Part shown: positions 56,790 through 64,000 of the stretch, in pieces
Layout: every line of letters starts with the position of its first letter
How positions within the stretch are numbered: position 1 is the first letter of the stretch
Origin: Ariolimax columbianus
Lineage: Eukaryota > Mollusca > Gastropoda > Stylommatophora > Arionidae
Reading direction: 5' to 3'
Length of the DNA: 64,000 nucleotides
Assembly: GCA_036924085.1 (NCBI GenBank)
Contig: JAVGWX010000014.1
Location: forward strand, 34,167,936 to 34,231,935
Notes under the pieces: model-generated
The model's database searches: none
What the model was told of the DNA's origin: nothing
What the model saw: only the letters and a program-made list of their open reading frames with translations
Made by a program: the position numbers and the translations under genes

Positions 56790-57730
56790 AACTTAATAAA
56801 GAAGACAAGGAAGATGTTGGCAACTACAGCACAATCATGCTCCTCCCGGCCACCTACAAGATATTTACTAAATGTGTCCTTGCTAGTACCCCCCCCAGAC
56901 ACGGTGCATTCGACCGAACAGGCTATGTTTCATCATGCCCATAGCACCATGGACCACATTTCAACCTGCTGCCGACTGAGTGAAGCAGCTAAAGAGTACC
57001 AGACCCGACTAATTTATACCTTCATCGACTACAAGGAAGCTAATGACTCTGAAGAACCAAAATTTGCCTGGCAATTTGTTAATAGATCCGGAGGGGTTGA
57101 TCCAGAATACACAAGAATTTTTGCTGACTGTTACACTGATTGCACAACTATCTTTAAATCTTTCCAAAGACAGGTAGTAATACCTTTACAGAGTGGAGTC
57201 CGTCAAGGCGACCCCATCTCACCGAGACTTTTTTTCCGCATGCCTGAAATCTATCATCAGCCGGTGCGAATGGGACACCTTTGGAATCAACATTAATGGC
57301 AGCTGGCTAAATCCCCGTCGCTTTGCAGATGATCTAGTACTCATCGCGGAAGCAGCCACAGGTGCCAATGAAATATTAGCAGCGCTCCACCAAGAGGGAA
57401 AGAATGAACAAAATGAACACATCCAAGATGAAAGCCATGCACAATCGCTTCGCTTCCCACAACCCAGTCTTCCTTGATGGAGAGAGACTGGATGACATGG
57501 ACGAGTACATATACCTTGGACGGCTGCTCAACATGCAAAATGACCTAAGCTCGGAGTAGTCAAGACAGCATCGCTCAAGTTGGGTGGCTTTTCTTTGATA
57601 AAGCCTGTGCTGGACAACATTCTTGACCAAAGTCTACGCACCTCTCTCTTTAACTCCGTAGTTCTATCTGCAATATGCTACGTAGTGAAAACATGGTCAC
57701 TCCCAAAGGAGATGGAGTCCAAACTCAAGA
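56790..57730 (+). pseudogene. RTE-type LINE RT relic
   Basis: Across three frames: VHSTEQAMFHHAHSTMDHI, LIYTFIDYKEANDS, then SGVRQGDPISPRLF, RRFADDLVLIAEAATGANEI, and YIYLGRLLNMQNDLSSE, and later LDNILDQSLRTSLFNSVVLSA. These are RT motifs with RQGDPISP and FADD of an RTE-type element. Two or more frameshifts. Confidence 0.8.
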
Positions 57731-57739
57731 GTGACCCAA

Positions 57740-57786
57740 GCATCTCTCTCGCTCTCTCTATCTAAGAGAGAGAGAGAGAGAGAGAT
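57740..57786. repeat. Inverted CT/AG hairpin
   Basis: ATCTCTCTCGCTCTCTCTAT followed by (AG)n; the two sides can pair. It lies at the end of the RTE relic. Confidence 0.8.
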
Positions 57787-57790
57787 ATGT

Positions 57791-58730
57791 ATGGTCTGCT
57801 TCGTGTTTCATAGCCAGTGCACAAAAGGTCTACATAACCCAGACATACGTCAATTGTCCCTGGTGGAACACGCAGTTATTTCTTCCTGCGAAGAACGGAA
57901 GTTCAATGGAGCACAGCGATAGCAAATGATATCTCAGAGACAAGAAGCGACCACCAATGCTCTAGTCTGACTCCCTTGTATCCTGCAACAACATTCACAA
58001 TGCGACAGATGGACTCGTTATCCACTGGTCCACCGCTGGAAGAGATGTTTGTAACCGCAGGGGTGTAACTGCCGCTGAAGAATGGGTCCTCCAGTAGACA
58101 TGTGCATTTTTGTTACACTTTTGGGCCTGTGGTTGACATGTGTCACCCAAAGTTCCTTGAGATTTTTTCTGAATTGTGCTGCAAAGAATTAGGTTCTTCA
58201 ATCCTTACCATTACACAATTACACAAATGGTTGTGGGGGACAGCTGTCAAACAGTACACTAGTATGTCATGTCAGTCTGAAACGACTTTCGTTCAACTGA
58301 CAAAGATCTCTAACAATTGACACTTATTGGAAGGTACTTAGCACAAGGTTTCCGATGAATAATAATGAGAAGTAGACGCAACAAAATAAAAAAAAATGGG
58401 TGACAGGTGTCAGTCACTAGCTTACTCCAGGGTTAAGTGGTACTGTCTGTTGATTGGCTGTTGGTTTCTAGAGGTGGTGCAAGAATGCTGTTTCACTCTC
58501 TATCTGCCACCTAAAACTATCACGTAGACTCCAAAAATACTCATATTTTTTTTACTTTGCTCACCTGTTACGCAATATAGAAAAATTTTGATGGATTAAG
58601 CAGTGATTTTAGTTATAAAACAATTTTCTAAACTTAATAGGGTAAAAAAACAAAAGTAGTTACGGTTAGTATAATTCAGAGAATAACATTGAATGTTGTA
58701 TAATTTATTCCACTTTTGACTTTTATCGAC
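57791..58730. other. No recognised feature
   Basis: Contains short open stretches with no recognised motifs, inside the hAT-like boundaries. Confidence 0.35.
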
Positions 58731-59080
58731 GGGGAGGAAGACTAATGTCTGGTCAGGCAAAATATACTGATCAGACATGTTAGTCAGGGTCAGGCAAAAC
58801 ATACTGGCCAAGACCCTCACCTCGGATTCCTAGAAGCCCTCCCTGGAAATGGGCTGTTTTCATGGCAGCCAGGCTAACGAGGTCAGGGATCGACATGATC
58901 CCTGTAGTAGTGAATGATACGCAGATAAAGCCAAGCATAGAACCGCCTGGAAAATCCCAGTCCACCTTCATCAGCATGCTTGGGATGTGAGGAAAGCCAC
59001 TTAACCCGCCACTTAACGTCCTTTTCAGGGCGCACAAAAGAGTTACCTACTCATTGTGGGCATTCACAAACAACAACAAA
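58731..59080 (+). mobile_element. SINE A, full-length copy 4 with target site duplication
   Basis: 350 bp, with every SINE A block and a (CAA)n tail. TTATCGAC stands on both sides (58723-58730 and 59081-59088). This is the best reference copy in the window. Confidence 0.85.
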
Positions 59081-59194
59081 TTATCGACAGTAGCCCCATA
59101 ATTATGATTACTTACAAAATATTATAATAAATTTCTACAATTTATTTACAATGCACATTTCATATCTTCCTTGAATACTTGAATCCTGGCATTC

Positions 59195-59300
59195 AATCAG
59201 GCAAGGTTGTCTGATGCCAGGTAGCCACAAGGTTGTCTGATGCCAGGTAGCCACAAGGTTGTCTGATGCCAGGTAGCCACAAGGTTGTCTGATGCCAAGC
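59195..59300. repeat. 26-bp tandem repeat, four copies
   Basis: AAGGTTGTCTGATGCCAGGT plus AGCCAC, four copies with small changes. Confidence 0.9.
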
Positions 59301-59304
59301 AGCC

Positions 59305-59925
59305 AAAAGCTGATTGAACCTGTGCCTGTCCTTCACCTTTGAGTACCATGATGGTACAAAGGCATGGTGCAGTTATCTTTCCCTATCGTCGGCGGGCAGC
59401 CTCACGAGCAGTTGTAGTTGTATGGCCACCAGAAAGACACCCTTTTTATCCATCTATTATCAGTCATGTGGACCACATGACCGGCCCATTTGTACTTTCG
59501 TATTGATGCACAAAGTCAGCGACTTCCTGGAACTCAATTTAATCGCTAATGTCAGTATTTTGGATATGGTCTCTTAGGGAGTTATTTTGTATTTAGGACT
59601 CTATGCTCAATTGCTCTTTCAGTAATTCGAAGCTTATCTTCGTCTGATTTGCATAGACTCCAAACCTCGCACCCGTATACCATTGCTGGGATAACCATGC
59701 ATTGAAGGTGCGAACCCTAGCCTTGACGTCCATAATCTGCTGGAGTATCATAATCTGCGTGAGATCTCCTTATCAATGTTGTGGTTGCTGATTTCCTGGC
59801 CTAGGTAAACATTTGCATTGACATTTTCAATGGACTCATCTTCCAATCGCAGTTCCTCAGTAGGGCAGAAAGTGTTCAGTAGAAATTGAACCTTCTTTCT
59901 ATTTATGTTCCGGCTAGCAGCTTTG
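59305..59925 (-). pseudogene. LINE RT C-terminal relic, minus strand
   Basis: The reverse strand encodes NRKKVQFLLNTFCPTEELRL, DESIENVNANVYLGQEISNH and later YKWAGHVVHMTDNRWIKRVS, the YLG and AGHV-x-RM blocks of a LINE C terminus. Stops and shifts; not functional. Confidence 0.75.
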
Positions 59926-59964
59926 CCTGCTTTATTCAGCTCATTTATTCACATTACATATTAC

Positions 59965-60059
59965 ATTAAAAATTAGCGGCAGTCGATTAATTAGTATCGG
60001 CTAATAAGGCAAAGCCGATTAATTGGTAATCAACCAATTTGCCTATCAGTGCAACCCAA
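59965..60059 (-). mobile_element. hAT-like right terminus
   Basis: The reverse complement starts TGGGTTGCACTGATAGGCAA and has AATTAATCGGCTTTGCC, matching the outward end at 56338. The 8-bp flanks differ (ACAATACA and AAGAAATA), so no clean duplication is seen. Confidence 0.5.
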
Positions 60060-60256
60060 AGAAATATATATATATATAAAGAGCAATAAAACATTTGTTT
60101 GTTTATACCAACAACAGAACAGAACAATTATGAAAAACATAAATTTGAAAGAGAAATCTTATTGAATTGCACCACGCTCAGGCACTATAAATATTGACAG
60201 ACAGACCATGCACAAGCGACAGTGGGCTGTACCATAGAGAATCACATGAATTACGA

Positions 60257-61936
60257 TCACACAAATGTGAATTTGTCATGCAGCTTAGAGCCACACATTT
60301 CACAGTGACTTTTATCTGGATGATTTTCAAATGTGCATGTGGCGCATGATTTTTTGGTTTCCCCTATCACTGGCTGGCTGATATCTGGCCCACGGCGGCT
60401 GTGAGAGCATGACAAACATATTGTGTTGGAGGCCATGTTTAAGGTGGTGCACGACTGACATTCCCAAGGAGTCAGTGATATGTCCATGCTTCTGGCTGTC
60501 CGTGTCATGGTGGCCTGCGGAGACAATGGGGTGATTAACTGACCAGTCTTCAAGGAGTTACTTTTACCCATGGCAATCTTGCGCAAGATGGTCTCTGTCT
60601 CGTACATGTGAGGATTGGTGAAATATCCTGGGGCAGACACCGGTGGCCGGTTTAAGATTACCTCATTCTGGATGCTGGGCACGCCAAGCGGTTGTGACGA
60701 TGTGAAATGTGGGGCAGACATGTGCATCTTACTCCTCACACAATCCTCATCTTTAACTACTTTCGGCTTTAGAGCCCTGGAGGGGATTGGTGGAGGGCCA
60801 CAAGAAACTGATGTTTTTGTGTGCAAACCAGGACCATCTGTGACTATGGCCGGAGCATGGTATATTGTGTGTTGGGTGTTGTGCATGCCACTTGGACAGG
60901 ATTGATTGTACATACTTTCTGGGTTGACCGTCCGGTATCCTTGATCGAAAGATGGTTGCTGGAAGCTAGCTGTATGCTTGTGCATCACTTGCGGTGCTCT
61001 GATGGAAGGAAACTTTGTGCTGTGTGAATATTGCCTGGAGTTGGGCAGATCCAACTCGATACCCTCATCAATGGAAGGAGCTGGTTTAATATGACTTTGT
61101 GCTGTTATACCTCCAGTAGTTAACCCATTGGCTGGGAAGTAGGCAGTTGGTGTTATAATGTTGGTATGGTTAGGTCCAACAACACCTTTGCTGTCATTGC
61201 AGCTCCTGGACTGCTTCCAGTTGTCAGTAGCTTGTTGCCTCTGAGTTTCCTGCAAGTGAAGCAGTTTCAAACTCTCCCACATGTGATCCTCAGATGTGCC
61301 TTGTGGCAACTCTGGCAAAATTTCATCTGTTGGTGCATCTATGTAAGTAAGTGATTCTGGCATCCCACCAGAGGGTGTAAGCGGTGGACGAGATAAAACC
61401 GTTGAGTAAAAATTCTCAGAAGCTGGGATAGGCGACTTGGTGCGAAAGGCAATCCCAGTTTCAAATTTGTTGTGGGCCGTATTGAGTATATGGTCACCAT
61501 ATACTCCATTTCCTGGCTCACATCTCCCATTCTGCAGTGTATTTATACTGTTAACGATGGGCTCCCGTTTGGGTAATGCTGGAGGGATGATAAAGTTTGA
61601 ACCAGGTGGCAAGTTAACCATACCATTAACTTTGTTCAGATGGGAACCCCACGCAGGTGTTTCCCGTGAATATTCATCATGTAGGATGTTAGATATAGCA
61701 TCTGTCAAGCTCATTGACAGGCCTTTGACTTTATTGTAGTGGTCAGCGATGGTCTCACACTCCACTTGGCTGACTCTGCAGTCAAAGGCCAGCAAGAGCA
61801 GGAAGGTTTTGTTGAGAGGGCCTCGGAATATCATACTGCAAGTCTCCGGGAGGACCATATAACCAGCGTGCTCAAACACAGACTCACAGTCTGGAAGCAC
61901 TGACTTGACCCTCGTTCTGTAGAAGCCACCATACAT
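60257..61936 (-). CDS. Terminal coding exon of a SPATA2/tamo-like gene: PUB-domain tail plus two NZF zinc fingers
   Basis: A 559-codon open exon. The first 90 residues (MYGGFYRTRVKSVLPDCESV, CSMIFRGPLNKTFLLLLAFD, VSQVECETIADHYNKVKGLS) look like the second half of a PUB-type domain, in SPATA2-like arrangement. Residues about 90-485 are low in order and rich in Pro, Ser and Thr. Near 491-510 is WECQSCTTLNMASNTICLSC and near 531-548 CATCTFENHPDKSHCEMC, both C-x2-C-x10-C-x2-C NZF (RanBP2) fingers with the conserved Asn. The second has the Thr-Phe pair that contacts ubiquitin in known NZF domains; the first has Thr-Thr and lacks it, but keeps the leading Trp. SPATA2 links CYLD to the LUBAC subunit HOIP; a similar adaptor role is inferred. 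The gene continues upstream beyond the splice acceptor at 61937-61938. Downstream, TTTATT (minus AATAAA) occurs at 59931 and 59944. Alternatives: another PUB/NZF protein such as a HOIP fragment, but no RING follows. Confidence 0.75.
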   Translation of the reverse strand: MYGGFYRTRVKSVLPDCESVFEHAGYMVLPETCSMIFRGPLNKTFLLLLAFDCRVSQVECETIADHYNKVKGLSMSLTDAISNILHDEYSRETPAWGSHLNKVNGMVNLPPGSNFIIPPALPKREPIVNSINTLQNGRCEPGNGVYGDHILNTAHNKFETGIAFRTKSPIPASENFYSTVLSRPPLTPSGGMPESLTYIDAPTDEILPELPQGTSEDHMWESLKLLHLQETQRQQATDNWKQSRSCNDSKGVVGPNHTNIITPTAYFPANGLTTGGITAQSHIKPAPSIDEGIELDLPNSRQYSHSTKFPSIRAPQVMHKHTASFQQPSFDQGYRTVNPESMYNQSCPSGMHNTQHTIYHAPAIVTDGPGLHTKTSVSCGPPPIPSRALKPKVVKDEDCVRSKMHMSAPHFTSSQPLGVPSIQNEVILNRPPVSAPGYFTNPHMYETETILRKIAMGKSNSLKTGQLITPLSPQATMTRTARSMDISLTPWECQSCTTLNMASNTICLSCSHSRRGPDISQPVIGETKKSCATCTFENHPDKSHCEMCGSKLHDKFTFV

Positions 61937-61960
61937 CTGTTGGAAAGGGAAAGTAGTTTA
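61937..61960 (-). other. 3' splice acceptor of the PUB/NZF exon
   Basis: On the minus strand TTTCCCTTTCCAACAG comes directly before the ATG at 61936: a pyrimidine tract and AG. The first Met of the frame is therefore probably internal to the protein and only the first codon of the exon. Confidence 0.8.
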
Positions 61961-62299
61961 ATATGAGAAACTGTAGTTAGAGATGAAGTGTTATACTTTA
62001 TTGTACGAGGTCTCAGTTTTTCTTCAGGTTATCTAACCAGTTACCTTCCTTGCTGTCTTGCCTTCCCTAACAATAACTCTAGTACCTGTCTATAGCTGGG
62101 TAAACTGGAGCACTCTTAGATCGCAAATTAAACACAGAACAGTCACCTTGAGAAGCAATCATTCTAACCACTCATTTACTCAAACACTGTTGGAAAGATA
62201 TCTTCCAATAGTTTGTTTCAAACAATTAAACCAGATACCTCGATGGTGTCTGATATTCATTATACATTTTTTTGGGTACTTGTTTCTCAATTGTTACTG
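61961..62299. other. Presumed intron sequence
   Basis: Lies upstream of the acceptor on the minus strand. No other feature was recognised. Confidence 0.5.
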
Positions 62300-62755
62300 A
62301 CTTCACCATTTACTGGGAGTAAACCTAAAAGGTTGCTGACTTCACCATTTACTGGGAGTAAACCTATAAGGTTACTGACTATAAGGTTACTGACTTCACC
62401 ATTTACTGGGAGTAAACCTATAAGGTTACTGACTTCACCATTTACTGGGAGTAAACCTATAAGGTTGCTGACTTCACCATTTACTGGGAGTAAACCTATA
62501 AGGTTGCTGACTTCACCATTTACTGGGAGTAAACCTATAAGGTTACTGACTATAAGGTTACTGACTTCACCATTTACTGGGAGTAAACCTATAAGGTTAC
62601 TGACTTCACCATTTACTGGGAGTAAACCTATAAGGTTGCTGACTTCACCATTTACTGGGAGTAAACCTATAAGGTTGCTGACTTCACCATTTACTGGGAG
62701 TAAACCTATAAGGTTGCTGACTTCACCATTTACTGGGAGTGAACCTATAAGGTTA
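62300..62755. repeat. 39-bp minisatellite with a partial 15-bp insert
   Basis: Eleven copies of GACTTCACCATTTACTGGGA plus 19 bp. At 62378-62392 and 62547-62561 an extra GACTATAAGGTTACT occurs, five units apart, marking duplication of a multi-unit block. Lies in the presumed intron. Confidence 0.95.
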
Positions 62756-62756
62756 A

Positions 62757-64000
62757 TAACTTAACTTAACGTCTTTATACTGGTTTAGAAGACCCTGTAG
62801 AATCTGTATACAACCAGTTACATTTACATCACCTTGCTCTAAAAGCTATGCGCAACCAGTTTATTCTTAAATGCATTTACTGTCCCTGCCTCCACTACCT
62901 CGCCTGGCAATGCATTCCAAGCAGACACCCCTCTCTGACTAAAAAAATATTTCCTAATATCTAATCTGGACCTCTCTTTAGTCAGCTTGTAGCTATGCCC
63001 TCGTGTTATTGTAGGTGGCTGTATTTTACAAAACTTGTTATAGTCTAATTTTGAATGAATACCATCTTGACCTGGACATTTATTCACTTTCAACCCCTCC
63101 AATTTTTAAAAAACCATTTCCTCGGTAATACAGATTGATCTTACTCCCGCTGTATCCATGTCTCTTTGAAAAATATCTATAGGCTCTGGGATCTTGGAGC
63201 AGTCCTCTTTTGTGTAGACTGTGCCAAAGTACTGATTGAGCAGATTAGCTGCCTCCCTATTGTCACTTATTATTTTCCCTGTACTGTCTATGAGAGGGCC
63301 TACTTTGTCTTTCGTTCTTTGTTTATTTCTAACATAAGAGAAGAAGCTTTTACTGTCAGTCTTGATCCTCTGAGCAAGTTTTTTTTCAAAGTCTATTTTT
63401 GCTGTTTTATTCGCTTTCTGAGATATGTTCTGCTTGTCCAAATATTTTACATATGTTTCTTTTGATTTACCTGCCTCTATTTATTTTTTCCATGCTTTAT
63501 TTTTTGCTCTTCTACATTTCACTACAAATCTAGTTATCCACCTTTTACGCTTGGGGTTTACCTCCCTACATGGAACACATTCCTCTTTTAGCATTTCTAG
63601 AACTGTTTTAAAACTTTCCCACTCCTGTTCAACATCTGTTCCTACGACAATATCTTTCCAGATTATGTGGTTCGCTGCCTCCTTCATCCTCTTAACATCT
63701 GCCTTAGAGTAGTCGTATGTTCGCGTGTTTATGTTTACTTCTTTCCCTGCAAAAAGATCCCAACGGATGATTTGATGGTCACTTGAGCCAAACAGTTTCC
63801 CAACGGTAACGTTTTCAATCATATTTTCCTCTGTAGTAAAAACTAGGTCGAGTGTGTTTTTGCCTCTGGTGGCTGCTTCTACGCGTTGAATTAAAAAATT
63901 GTCAGTTATGCACTTAACAAAAGGTTTTGACTCTACAAGTGCTTCTGCCATATCCCATTTTATTTCTGGATAGTTGAAATCCCCCATTAATAATAATTTC
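62757..64000 (-). mobile_element. CR1/L2 LINE (C7), internally deleted, cut by window end
   Basis: Read on minus from 64000: GDFNYPEIKWD (endonuclease motif), LDLVFTTEENMIENVTVG, FGSSDHQIIRWDLF, RKRWITRFVVKCRRAKNKAW, KQNISQKANKTAKIDFEKKL, NKQRTKDKVGPLIDSTGKII, then NKCPGQDGIHS joined directly to KLDYNKFCKIQPPTITRGHS, SYKLTKERSRLDIRKYFFSQ, SAWNALPGEVVEAG and AHSF, followed by the 3' end with a TTAAG-type tail. The whole RT core is missing at the joint near 63050. Confidence 0.9.

Noticed and set aside
60615..61739. Plus-strand open frames over the PUB/NZF exon
   Set aside because: Antisense shadows of the minus-strand coding exon.

Overview
This is a eukaryotic, animal-type genomic window with almost no host coding sequence. 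Non-LTR retrotransposons with endonuclease/RT or RNase H modules, mariner elements, tRNA-derived SINEs and a ubiquitin-pathway-like exon with a good splice acceptor all point to a metazoan. An I/Nimb-like LINE with an RNase H domain and the wide variety of LINE 3' ends suggest a lophotrochozoan, possibly a mollusc. That assignment is inference, not proof. No bacterial genes, operons, rRNA or functional tRNA were seen.

Layout. 1-5.5 kb: SINE copies, a LINE relic, a mariner with an expanded internal repeat, and microsatellites. 5.8-11.8 kb: a mariner MITE, then one mariner copy split over about 5.4 kb by nested LINE, SINE and minisatellite insertions. 12-22.5 kb: LINE relics (including a CR1/L2 3' end), SINEs, four minisatellites and a fold-back mariner. 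22.5-28.3 kb: a 44-bp array, then about 4.6 kb of a 31-bp satellite with higher-order structure, then a 55-bp array grown inside a LINE. 28.3-40 kb: LINE relics, SINE B copies (one containing a 33-bp array), a second fold-back mariner and CR1/L2 remnants. 40.26-42.66 kb: a young 5'-truncated LINE with an intact 787-codon RT-RNase H reading frame and a perfect 13-bp target site duplication. 42.7-54 kb: LINE relics, CR1/L2 copies keeping the end of ORF1 and part of the endonuclease, and six arrays, one of them carrying repeated TGACGTCA sites. 54-60 kb: a short exon-like segment, an RTE-type relic, SINEs and two facing hAT-like termini. 60.26-61.94 kb (minus): the only convincing host coding sequence, a 559-codon terminal exon with a possible PUB-domain tail and two NZF zinc fingers, probably SPATA2/tamo-like. 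62-64 kb: its presumed intron, holding a 39-bp array and an internally deleted CR1/L2 element.

The main biological theme is how the tandem repeats arise. About 14 kb (roughly 22 percent) of the window is minisatellite, and many arrays can be traced to a parent segment inside a transposable element: LINE coding DNA, a mariner catalytic motif, a SINE core, a LINE tail, or a dispersed repeat still present as a single copy elsewhere in the window. In two cases the parent sequence has a short direct repeat whose spacing equals the array period (28 bp and 33 bp), which points to replication slippage or microhomology-driven duplication as the seed.
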